This document shows, piece by piece, positions 45,249 through 52,919 of a stretch of DNA of 64,000 nucleotides. Origin of the DNA: Arsukibacterium sp. UBA3155. GTDB lineage: Bacteria; Pseudomonadota; Gammaproteobacteria; Enterobacterales; Alteromonadaceae. The notes under the pieces were generated by a model. The model did not search any database, was not told the origin of the DNA, and worked only from the letters and a program-made list of their open reading frames with translations. Position 1 is the stretch's first letter. Each line of letters starts with the position of its first letter. The position numbers and the translations under genes were made by a program. Location: assembly GCA_002364615.1 (NCBI GenBank), contig DEYP01000025.1, positions 62,001 through 126,000 of the forward strand. Reading direction: 5' to 3'.

Positions 45249-47384
45249 ATGGATGGTAGAACAATGCTCAATCTCGTTTCAACCTCGCTCAACGCACTGA
45301 GGCGAACCACAAAACCGTTAATAGGCTCCTTGTTAGTTGGCGCAGCACTGTGCAGTAACGCACTGCAAGCCGAACCTATTACTCTGGAGCAAACGGTAGC
45401 AGTGCAGCACGTCACGGAACTGACCATCAGTGCTGATGGCAACTATACTGCCTTTATTCGTAATCGACCGCGTAACCCTTACACAGAAGACGATGGCAGC
45501 AGCTACCGCGAATTATTTATGATGCATGACAAAGGCCAGGAAATACCCTTTATTACCGGCGATGTCCGGGTGGGCAACCTTAAATTCAGCCCTGACAGCA
45601 GCCAGCTGTATTTTGTCAGTAAGCGTGGGAAAGATAAATTTGCCAGTTTATATCGCATCGCCGTCAATGGTGGTGAAGCCACTAAAGTTCTGAGCCATGG
45701 CAACACAATTGCCAGCTATGACATCAGCCAGGATGGCAAACATCTGGCCTTCATTGCCAAACCGGCTGAGCCAAAAACCAAAGAGCAATTAACCAAAAAG
45801 GGATTTAAAGCAGAGGTATATGAGGAGGAGTCTGAATTAAACCAGCTGTGGCTGGCCGATTTGACTGCCAGCGAGCTTAAACCAGAAGTGATTGCAATCG
45901 GAGGGAATGTGTTGTCGCTCAGCTTTGCCCCTGACAACAATCACCTGCTGATCCGCACCGCCCCAACCGCCCTGATAGACGACAACTATATGGCCAGCCA
46001 GTATCAGGTAGTTAACCTTGCAGGTGAAACTGTGCAGCGATTTGCCACCGCCGGTAAACTGGATAAAGCCGAGTTCTCCCCTGATGGTAGCAAAATTGCG
46101 CTGATTGGCAGTGAGGATATCCATGATCCCTCGGCCGGACGTTTACTACTGGCTGACCTGAAAAGTGGCCAGGTAACCGACATTCTGCCTGATTACATGG
46201 GGCATGTGCAGGATGTTGCCTGGCGCAGTAACACTGAGCTGGAGTATGTTGGCCATGTCGGTACTGAAGCTGAGGTAGGCCGCTTAAATGTGCGAAATAT
46301 GAAACGTAGCGACGTGGTTAAAGCCGGCAATGGCATCGTAACCACTCTGGCCATTGCCAGTAACAGCGAAAACACCAGAGTGCTGTTAAATAAAGCCGGG
46401 CATCCCGCTGAAGTTTATGCCATGACGAAACGCGGCGCGCTTAACCGGCTAACTAACTCCAACCCCTGGTTGGCCGACATTAGCATGCCAAAACAGGAAA
46501 CGGTTAGACATAAGGCCCGCGACGGTCTCGAACTGCAAGGGATCCTGGTTTACCCGCTGAATTATGTTAAAGGCCAGCAATACCCGTTAGTCATGGTAGT
46601 TCACGGCGGGCCGGAAGCACATATTTCAAATGGCTGGCTGGATCGTTATGCCAGCCCGGTGAAATTAATGGCCTCTGAAGGTTATATGCAGTTTTTTCCT
46701 AATTACCGTGGCAGCACCGGTCGGGGCGTTGAGTTCTCGAAACTGGGCCAGAATGACTATGCGGGTAAAGAGTTTGATGACTTAGTGGATGCCAAAAAAC
46801 ATCTGGTTGATATTGGTCTGGCAGACGCCAGTAAAGTAGGCATTACCGGCGGCTCATACGGCGGTTACGCCTCAGCCTGGGCAGCCACCAAACAAACCGA
46901 ACACTTTGCTGCCAGCGTGATGTTTGTCGGTATCAGCAATAATTTATCTAAGTTTGGTACCACAGACATTGCCAATGAAATGCATCTGGTACATGCACGC
47001 AGTTATCCGTGGCAAAAATGGCAGTGGTATTTAGAGCGCAGCCCTATTTACCATGCGGAGCAAGCACAAACCCCTATTCTGATTATGCATGGTAAAGAAG
47101 ACACCCGGGTGCATCCGAGCCAGTCAATGGAGCTTTACCGTTACCTGAAGACTCATGGCAAAGTGCCCGTTCGCTTGGTGTTATACCCCGGAGAGGGCCA
47201 TGGTAATCAGAAGGCCGCAGCACAACTGGACTACGGCATGCGGTTAATCCGCTGGATGGATCATTTTCTTAAACAAGGAAAAACCGAACTGCCTGATCAT
47301 CAACTGATGCATAGCGACAAGATCAAAGCGGCTAAAGCATCCGAAGAAGATAAAACACCAACAGACAGCAAAAACGCAGCCTGA
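45249..47384 (+). CDS. Exported S9-family (prolyl oligopeptidase) peptidase
   Basis: A 711-residue serine peptidase with a signal peptide (TKPLIGSLLVGAALCSNALQA). The next ATG, five codons in, is an equally good start; neither has a strong ribosome site. The N-terminal beta-propeller (about 40-440) shows repeats such as LTISADGNYTAFI and LSFAPDNNHLLI. The C-terminal hydrolase domain (about 450-680) has the catalytic Ser in GGSYGGYASAW, Asp in GKEDTRVHPSQ and His in GEGHGNQ. Members cut acyl-amino acids or small peptides in the periplasm. The last ~25 residues are charged and probably disordered. Confidence 0.93.
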   Translation: MDGRTMLNLVSTSLNALRRTTKPLIGSLLVGAALCSNALQAEPITLEQTVAVQHVTELTISADGNYTAFIRNRPRNPYTEDDGSSYRELFMMHDKGQEIPFITGDVRVGNLKFSPDSSQLYFVSKRGKDKFASLYRIAVNGGEATKVLSHGNTIASYDISQDGKHLAFIAKPAEPKTKEQLTKKGFKAEVYEEESELNQLWLADLTASELKPEVIAIGGNVLSLSFAPDNNHLLIRTAPTALIDDNYMASQYQVVNLAGETVQRFATAGKLDKAEFSPDGSKIALIGSEDIHDPSAGRLLLADLKSGQVTDILPDYMGHVQDVAWRSNTELEYVGHVGTEAEVGRLNVRNMKRSDVVKAGNGIVTTLAIASNSENTRVLLNKAGHPAEVYAMTKRGALNRLTNSNPWLADISMPKQETVRHKARDGLELQGILVYPLNYVKGQQYPLVMVVHGGPEAHISNGWLDRYASPVKLMASEGYMQFFPNYRGSTGRGVEFSKLGQNDYAGKEFDDLVDAKKHLVDIGLADASKVGITGGSYGGYASAWAATKQTEHFAASVMFVGISNNLSKFGTTDIANEMHLVHARSYPWQKWQWYLERSPIYHAEQAQTPILIMHGKEDTRVHPSQSMELYRYLKTHGKVPVRLVLYPGEGHGNQKAAAQLDYGMRLIRWMDHFLKQGKTELPDHQLMHSDKIKAAKASEEDKTPTDSKNAA

Positions 47385-47396
47385 GGCATTTCCTAA

Positions 47397-47426
47397 AAAT
47401 ACGGCGGGCCAAAGCCAGCCGTATTT
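47397..47426. terminator. Bidirectional terminator between S9 peptidase and HopJ-like genes
   Basis: AAATACGGC and GCCGTATTT form a nine-base stem, with an inner GGC/GCC pair around CAAA. Both genes converge on it; the stem starts 13 bp after the S9 stop. Confidence 0.7.
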
Positions 47427-47465
47427 AGCCATTAACGATATAAAATCAGCATGACGCCGCTGTTG

Positions 47466-47807
47466 TTATTGTTTTAAACGCAGTGGTTGCTGATTAAATG
47501 CAACACCATCCCAGCCGCTTCGCATAAAGTTACGGATGTTCACATGATCAGCGCCTTTAGGATCAGCGAGTACTTCCTCATAGAAGTCGCCAAATAAAAA
47601 TAAGGTTTGTGGTTCAGATAACTGATGCAGTAAACCAAAAGCCAGTATTTTACAGGCACCGACATTCTCACCGGCCGGATTGTGCAACTCACCGTTTTTA
47701 AAGTCACATGGCTCAAAATGGTACATCAGGTCAATAATGCCAATACTTTGCTCAAAACTAATGGTTTCAGGCTCGGTACTTAACTGAATAAAAAAGCGCT
47801 CTAACAT
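47466..47807 (-). CDS. HopJ type III effector family protein
   Basis: A 113-residue cytosolic-looking protein whose ATG at 47807 follows GGAG by five bases; a longer in-frame reading to 47906 has no such site. IIDLMYHFEPCDFKNGELHNPAGENVGACKILAFG and LFGDFYEEVLADPKGADHVNIRNFMRSGWDGV are the core of the HopJ family (PF08888). The name comes from a Pseudomonas plant effector, but the family is widespread in bacteria with no type III secretion system, and I see none here. The real function is unknown. It is divergent from alkA. Confidence 0.85.
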   Translation of the reverse strand: MLERFFIQLSTEPETISFEQSIGIIDLMYHFEPCDFKNGELHNPAGENVGACKILAFGLLHQLSEPQTLFLFGDFYEEVLADPKGADHVNIRNFMRSGWDGVAFNQQPLRLKQ

Positions 47808-48008
47808 TGCAACTCCTGCGTTGAACCGGCCTCGCTGGCCGCTGTTATCCTGCCCGGACACGCTAGCACTGATAGTAAGCCGCAGTAAAGCGAACTGCAA
47901 TACCACTTACCGCGCCCGGAGATAAAATTAGCCTTTAGTTGCGGTATGGCCAGTTTTAAGCAGCAGTGTTGGTATACTCTTGTCATCTGAAACTTATCGT
48001 GCTGGTTT

Positions 48009-48833
48009 ATGTTAAACATAGAAACTGCTCCTGTCAGACAGCTGGAGTTACGTTATCAGCCGCCGTTAGCGTGGGACAACATGCTGGCATTCTGGCAGGC
48101 GCGCACCTTGCATCAAGTAGAATGGGTTAATGCGGGATGTTATGGCAGAACGTTTACCTATTTGCAGCAACCGGGCTGGTTTGAAGTTGAACCCGGCACA
48201 ACCCATAGCCTTACTTTGAGATTGCACTGGGCTGGCTCAGAAGGGTTAGGCACATTGGTTCAGCAGCTGCGCCGGTTGCTGGACTTAGACGCCAGCATGC
48301 TGCAAATTGAACAGCAACTGGCTAGCCATCCGTTATTTAAAGGCCAGCTGATCAATGGTCTGCGGATCCCAGGCCTGTGGAACCAGTGGGAAGCCGGTGT
48401 CAGAGCGATCCTTGGTCAACAAGTTAGCGTAGCCGGTGCAAGGACCCAGCTTAATCGTCTGGTTCAGGCACTGGGGGCCCCTGTTTCTGACAACAAACTG
48501 TTGTTTCCTTCGCCACAAGCTGTGCTGGCGAGCGACTTACAGATGATTAAAGTTCCTGCGCTGCGCCGGCAAACCTTGCGCGATCTTGCCGCTTTTGTGC
48601 TGGCTGAGCCTGATGCAGCAGCTGAGCGCTGGCTGACGATTAAGGGCATTGGCCCATGGACTATTAATTACGCAAGAATGCGCGGCCTGGGTGACAGTGA
48701 TATCTGGCTTGCTGGCGATTTAGGTATTCAAAAAGCATTGGCCAGAACAGAAAACACTGCAACAAACACGGATACCCTCGCACCGTGGCGAAGCTATGCT
48801 ACTTTTCAGCTCTGGTTACAAAAAGGAGAATAA
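48009..48833 (+). CDS. alkA: DNA-3-methyladenine glycosylase II
   Basis: A 274-residue base-excision repair enzyme that removes alkylated purines. The N-terminal ~90 residues are the AlkA-specific domain; the HhH core has WEAGVRAILGQQVSVAGA, then the hairpin KGIGPWTINYARM and LAGDLGIQKAL with the catalytic Asp at residue 237. The Ada-type N-terminus seen in some relatives is absent. Its stop is one base before the ogt start, with the ogt ribosome site inside alkA, so the two are coupled and form an alkylation-damage repair operon. Confidence 0.94.
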   Translation: MLNIETAPVRQLELRYQPPLAWDNMLAFWQARTLHQVEWVNAGCYGRTFTYLQQPGWFEVEPGTTHSLTLRLHWAGSEGLGTLVQQLRRLLDLDASMLQIEQQLASHPLFKGQLINGLRIPGLWNQWEAGVRAILGQQVSVAGARTQLNRLVQALGAPVSDNKLLFPSPQAVLASDLQMIKVPALRRQTLRDLAAFVLAEPDAAAERWLTIKGIGPWTINYARMRGLGDSDIWLAGDLGIQKALARTENTATNTDTLAPWRSYATFQLWLQKGE

Positions 48834-48834
48834 A

Positions 48835-49299
48835 ATGTTTCAGCAAACTATCGACAGCCCGTTGGGCGACATGCAAATTTTTGCCAACGAGCAGGGCTTA
48901 CTCAGGGTAACCCTTGGCAAAATAGTCGCCACCCCTGATGCTTCATCAGCCCTGACCAGGCTTGCGGCTGAGCAGCTTGAGCAGTATTTCTACGGTGATT
49001 TAACCACATTTAACCTGCCACTGGCAGCGACCGGCACGCCGTTCCAGCAACAAGTCTGGCAGGCGCTTTGCCAGCTACCTTATGGCACAACCTGCAGCTA
49101 TGCCAGCATTGCCGACAGCATTGCCAAGCCCAAAGCAGTAAGAGCGGTTGGAGCAGCAAATGGCAGAAACCCGCTGGCAATTGTGGTGCCGTGTCACCGG
49201 GTAATAGGCGCCAATGGAAGCCTTACCGGCTACGCTGGTGGCCTGCGCAATAAAGCCTGGTTATTGCAGCATGAGCAACGTCTTAAGCTGCAACATTAA
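48835..49299 (+). CDS. ogt: Methylated-DNA--cysteine S-methyltransferase
   Basis: A 154-residue protein with AAGGAG just before the ATG at 48835. It removes methyl groups from O6-methylguanine in DNA and is used up in the reaction. The active site IVVPCHRVIG puts the acceptor Cys at residue 120; the helix-turn-helix with arginine finger is SIADSIAKPKAVRAVGAANG and GYAGGLRNKAWLL completes the domain. No Ada regulatory domain is fused. It is coupled to alkA; an in-frame extension into alkA is rejected. Confidence 0.95.
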   Translation: MFQQTIDSPLGDMQIFANEQGLLRVTLGKIVATPDASSALTRLAAEQLEQYFYGDLTTFNLPLAATGTPFQQQVWQALCQLPYGTTCSYASIADSIAKPKAVRAVGAANGRNPLAIVVPCHRVIGANGSLTGYAGGLRNKAWLLQHEQRLKLQH

Positions 49300-49316
49300 T
49301 CTGCAGCCAGAAAAAA

Positions 49317-49333
49317 GCCGGGCAACGCCCGGC
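49317..49333 (-). terminator. Terminator after the outer-membrane barrel gene
   Basis: GCCGGGC and GCCCGGC pair around AAC. Read on the minus strand it runs into TTTTTT. It is 53 bp past the barrel-gene stop and 17 bp after ogt, so it may stop both transcripts. Confidence 0.8.
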
Positions 49334-49386
49334 AAACCTGCAAGCAAAAACATGACTGAGATAAACAGTACTTAACTGAATTGTAC

Positions 49387-49923
49387 TTAGAACTGGTAAG
49401 ACACACCAAAGCGGAACTCGTTTTTGGTATCACCACTATTAAGCGCTAAATTGCCACGAACAGCCCAGGCCGGCGTCAAAAAGTAGGTAATACCGCCCGC
49501 TAAACTGCCATGCTCATCAAAAACCGTGTGATAGGTCGCTTCGCTGTACAACTCAACTTGTGGGGTTAACGGGTGACGAATACCTACACCTGCATAGGCG
49601 CCGGTTTCATCGGCATCACCAGACCAGTTCTCCACGCCACCCAACAGATACGTTTGAGTATCAGCTGAAAATCCCAGTGAAGTACCCAGAATGTAATTCA
49701 AACCCGCTTTCAGCTGATTGGCATCAAAAGGACCGTTTGATAAGCGGGCATAGCTGGCATCAGCTATCCAATTGCGATTCAACCGAAAAGATCCCTCAAT
49801 GTAGGGGCCATCGCCAGCGGCATCGGTGTAACCCGCACCAACATAATCCCAAACCGGGTTAGCTTTAGCGGTTGCGCTTATTGTCATTGCCACCAGAACT
49901 GATACTGCTAATACTTTTTTCAT
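49387..49923 (-). CDS. Small outer-membrane beta-barrel protein
   Basis: A 178-residue protein with a signal peptide (KKVLAVSVLVAMTISATAKA, cleavage before NPVWDY) and a terminal Phe (RFGVSYQF) typical of Bam-recognised barrels. About eight amphipathic strands can be traced (YVGAGYTD, YIEGSFRL, WIADASYARL, QLKAGLNYIL, AYAGVGIRH, VELYSEATYH, SLAGGITYFL, WAVRGNLAL), enough for an OmpX/OprF-type eight-stranded barrel. It has no peptidoglycan-binding domain. The role is unknown; adhesion or channel functions are both possible. Confidence 0.78.
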   Translation of the reverse strand: MKKVLAVSVLVAMTISATAKANPVWDYVGAGYTDAAGDGPYIEGSFRLNRNWIADASYARLSNGPFDANQLKAGLNYILGTSLGFSADTQTYLLGGVENWSGDADETGAYAGVGIRHPLTPQVELYSEATYHTVFDEHGSLAGGITYFLTPAWAVRGNLALNSGDTKNEFRFGVSYQF

Positions 49924-50151
49924 CTTTAATACTCCGTTACTTTTTTAAATCAAGTGACTGATTTTTATGTCAAGTGACTGTCGCAATACGGCAGACATCT
50001 TAGCCTGACAGACTTAACAGCGGCTGAACTTAACTTTGCTTCGCTTAATCTTTCAGGTTTTTCGAAAGAAGTGCGGCGTAAATTGGCATTTTATATTCTG
50101 TTTAGTTGCGCTTTAATAGCACGATAATTGATTGCTCGTCAGGAGAGCATT

Positions 50152-51048
50152 ATGAAAAGTCGCAATATTGTGCAGATAATTGCCGCCGTAGCGGTGTCAG
50201 ATGGTGCTGGCGTGAAAATTAAGCGCAGTCTGGGCCTTAACCCCCAGCTGCGATTTGACCCATTTCTGATGCTCGACTGTTTTGGTTCTGAACAGGCTGA
50301 CGATTATATTAAGGGATTTCCAGCGCATCCACATCGCGGTTTTGAAACCGTGACTTATATGCTGGACGGTCATATGTTGCATGAAGATCACCTGGGTAAC
50401 CAGGGGCATTTAAAAAGCGGCGGAGTACAATGGATGACCGCAGGTCGCGGTATTATTCATTCTGAAATGCCGCAGCAAGAGCAAGGCATGATGCGCGGTT
50501 TTCAGCTGTGGTTAAACCTTCCTGCAACCGAAAAAATGAAGCCTGCAGCCTACGTGGATATTAGCCCGGAGCAAATACCGCAATATCACCCGGCAGAGGG
50601 GATCGAAGTAAAAGTGATTGCCGGCAATTTTCGCTTTGGCAAAGACAACGTTTCCGGTCCGATTAATGGCTTAAGCACAGAGCCTCAATTCTATGACATC
50701 AGGCTGAAGACGGGTACTGAGTTAACCGTTGCCCTGCCCGCTGCTCATCATGCCATGCTGTATCCCTTTGATGGCGAGCTTGCGGTAAAAAAAGATGACA
50801 GCCTGCAGCAATTAAAAACGCACCACGCGGGTTTACTAAGCGAAGGGGACAGCGTCACGCTGCGTGCTAACACTGACGTAAGCCTCATTTTACTGGCTGG
50901 AAAACCCATTGGCGAACCCATCGCACAATATGGCCCCTTTGTTATGAATACGCCGGCCGAAATTGAGCAGGCTATCCGCGATTATCAGCAAGGCCAACTC
51001 ACTGCAGCTGGCCCGGCAGGTCAAATTAAGCTTAATACGCCTGCATAA
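50152..51048 (+). CDS. Pirin family protein
   Basis: A 298-residue bicupin protein whose ATG at 50152 follows AGGAGAG by six bases. The N-terminal cupin (about 40-135) has the metal-binding HPHRGFETVTYMLDG and GGVQWMTAGRGIIHSEMP with His and Glu ligands. The C-terminal cupin-like domain (about 165-280) has the segments PFDGEL and LLAGKPIGEPIAQYGPFVMN, family signatures. Bacterial pirins bind iron or other metals and have been linked to quercetinase activity and redox signalling. The specific role here is unknown. Confidence 0.92.
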   Translation: MKSRNIVQIIAAVAVSDGAGVKIKRSLGLNPQLRFDPFLMLDCFGSEQADDYIKGFPAHPHRGFETVTYMLDGHMLHEDHLGNQGHLKSGGVQWMTAGRGIIHSEMPQQEQGMMRGFQLWLNLPATEKMKPAAYVDISPEQIPQYHPAEGIEVKVIAGNFRFGKDNVSGPINGLSTEPQFYDIRLKTGTELTVALPAAHHAMLYPFDGELAVKKDDSLQQLKTHHAGLLSEGDSVTLRANTDVSLILLAGKPIGEPIAQYGPFVMNTPAEIEQAIRDYQQGQLTAAGPAGQIKLNTPA

Positions 51049-51066
51049 ACAGAGGATTTTCTGACA

Positions 51067-51106
51067 CAGGGCCTTTATACTAGCGCTTTTAAGTGTAGAG
51101 GCCCTG
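51067..51106. promoter_or_regulatory. Inverted repeat in front of mtnN
   Basis: CAGGGCCT at 51067-51074 and AGGCCCTG at 51099-51106 are perfect inverted 8-mers 24 bp apart. They flank a TATACT (-10-like) at 51076-51081, and the right arm covers the likely GAGG ribosome site of mtnN. It may be an operator or a structure that blocks translation. Confidence 0.45.
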
Positions 51107-51108
51107 TT

Positions 51109-51822
51109 ATGAAACGCTTTGGTATTATCGGTGCAATGGAACCGGAAGTTGCTTTACTGAAACAGCAACTGAGTAAGGTAACAACCGAACAAATCGGCAA
51201 CTACGTGTTTTATCGTGGCAACCTGGCGGGCAACGAGACCGTGATTGTGCAATCCGGGATTGGTAAAGTGGCTGCGGCCGTGGCAACGACCTTACTCATC
51301 GATCATTTTAAGCCTGATTGCGTTATCAATACCGGCTCAGCAGGCGGCTTTGACCCAGAACTGAGTGTCGGCGATATCGCCATTGGCACTGAAGTACGCC
51401 ATCATGATGTTGACGTGACGGCATTCGGTTACGAGTATGGTCAGGTACCTCAAATGCCACCGGCTTATATCGCCCATCCACAACTGGTAAGTGCCGCTGA
51501 ACAAACCATTAGTAGTCTGGGTTTTTGTAAAACCAAGAGCGGCCTCATTACCACTGGCGACAGCTTTATGTGTGACCCACAGCGGATAGCACAAACCCGT
51601 GAGCGTTTTCCCACTATGCTGGCGGTGGAAATGGAAGGGGCAGCCATTGCGCAGGTGTGTCACATGCTAAATACTCCTTTTGTGGTGATTAGAAGCCTTA
51701 GTGATATAGCCGGAAAAGAGTCACCGATATCGTTTGATGCCTATCTTGAAATCGCTTCGAAAAACAGTTCAGCGATGGTAGTCGCGTTGTTAAACCAATT
51801 GAGCAACGTAAGTTTACAATGA
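51109..51822 (+). CDS. mtnN: 5'-methylthioadenosine/S-adenosylhomocysteine nucleosidase
   Basis: A 237-residue enzyme that splits MTA and S-adenosylhomocysteine (and 5'-deoxyadenosine), clearing by-products of methylation, polyamine and radical-SAM reactions. Key residues line up with the E. coli enzyme: Glu11 in IGAMEPEV, Glu174 and Glu176 in VEMEGAAIAQ, and Asp199 in SLSDIAG, the general acid. INTGSAGGF supplies the ribosyl-binding loop. The CbiB-like gene starts in its last four bases (ATGA overlap), so the two are translationally coupled. Confidence 0.96.
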   Translation: MKRFGIIGAMEPEVALLKQQLSKVTTEQIGNYVFYRGNLAGNETVIVQSGIGKVAAAVATTLLIDHFKPDCVINTGSAGGFDPELSVGDIAIGTEVRHHDVDVTAFGYEYGQVPQMPPAYIAHPQLVSAAEQTISSLGFCKTKSGLITTGDSFMCDPQRIAQTRERFPTMLAVEMEGAAIAQVCHMLNTPFVVIRSLSDIAGKESPISFDAYLEIASKNSSAMVVALLNQLSNVSLQ

Positions 51823-52784
51823 TGCCGTGGCTTGAGGCCATGCCTGCCTGGCCAGGTATGGCGTTAATTGCGCTGCTGCTAAGCCGGCTGATGGTATTGC
51901 CGGGTACCAGAGTACCGTTTAGCGCCTTTGCGCTAATACTGCAACGTCTGGCTAAAAAAGTGCATCCGGATATCACCCGCAGTCACTTTCAGCAGCAGTT
52001 ATCCGGCACTCTGGCACTGCTGCTGGTAGTGTTGCTGCCGCTGGCTATCACCTATGGTTTCTATCTGCTATCAGAACTGCCATTGGTATTAGATGCCATT
52101 ATTCTTTATTTCTGCCTCGGTAGCCGGCTTAGCCTGCAGCAAGGCGCTAGCGTGGCGTTCAGTTTACAACGCCAGCAGCTTACCCTTGCCAAAGAGCAAG
52201 CTGCCCCCCTATTGCTGCGGGATCGCCAGAATTTATCAGCAATGGGCTTAAGTAAAGCCTGTATTGAAAGCCTGCTGCAGCAACAGGCGGCCAATCTGGT
52301 GGCCACGTTATGCTGGTTTTTAATGGGTGGTGGCTTGCTGGTTCTGACCTATACCCTGCTGCAAACCGCCGCGCGCCAGTGGAATAGTAAACTGCCCCAC
52401 TACCGCTACTTTGGCCGCGGGGCAGCGCGCTGTTATCAGCTGGCATTAGCACCTGGCCTTATAATTTCTGCTCTGTTACTAGCCATTCAAACAGGGATTG
52501 GCAGAGCTTGGCGTAATTATCGTCAGGCCGACACGCTTTTTTACTACTGGCCCAGCCGCCTCTTGCTGGCTGCAGGGGCCGCTGCGCTTGGCGTTAAACT
52601 GGGCGGCCCGGCGTATTACGATGCGCTTAAAACACCCAGACAGCGGTTTGGTGACGGAGTAGAACCCGCCAGCAAAGACATTTTACGGGCTATTCTGCTG
52701 ATTAACGCCCAGCAAACTGCATTAATTATCTTACTTAGCAGTATGTTAGCTTTATATATTGCCCGCATATTATTGCTGATATAA
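51819..52784 (+). CDS. cbiB: CobD/CbiB-family cobalamin biosynthesis membrane protein
   Basis: A 321-residue membrane protein with about five to six hydrophobic segments. The C-terminal LLAAGAAALGVKLGGPAYYDAL segment and the arrangement of helices match CobD/CbiB, which attaches aminopropanol phosphate to adenosylcobyric acid, a late step of vitamin B12 synthesis. In Alteromonadales this gene often follows mtnN. No other B12 biosynthesis gene is nearby, so it may serve salvage of corrinoids taken up from outside. The sequence is divergent from textbook CbiB, so the exact reaction is less certain. Confidence 0.78.
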   Translation: MMPWLEAMPAWPGMALIALLLSRLMVLPGTRVPFSAFALILQRLAKKVHPDITRSHFQQQLSGTLALLLVVLLPLAITYGFYLLSELPLVLDAIILYFCLGSRLSLQQGASVAFSLQRQQLTLAKEQAAPLLLRDRQNLSAMGLSKACIESLLQQQAANLVATLCWFLMGGGLLVLTYTLLQTAARQWNSKLPHYRYFGRGAARCYQLALAPGLIISALLLAIQTGIGRAWRNYRQADTLFYYWPSRLLLAAGAAALGVKLGGPAYYDALKTPRQRFGDGVEPASKDILRAILLINAQQTALIILLSSMLALYIARILLLI

Positions 52785-52919
52785 ATAAGATAGGTTATAT
52801 ACTCTGCAGCTTGCACTGAGCACTAGACATGGTAGGTGTTGTCGGTATAAGGTCTGTCACAGCAAGATGGCTGTAGCACTAATAATAATCATACAAAGCT
52901 GCCAGGTTGGAGAGATTAC

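Noticed and set aside
47808-47906. N-terminal extension of the HopJ-family protein
   Set aside because: The extra residues have no family similarity and the ATG at 47807 has a good GGAG site.
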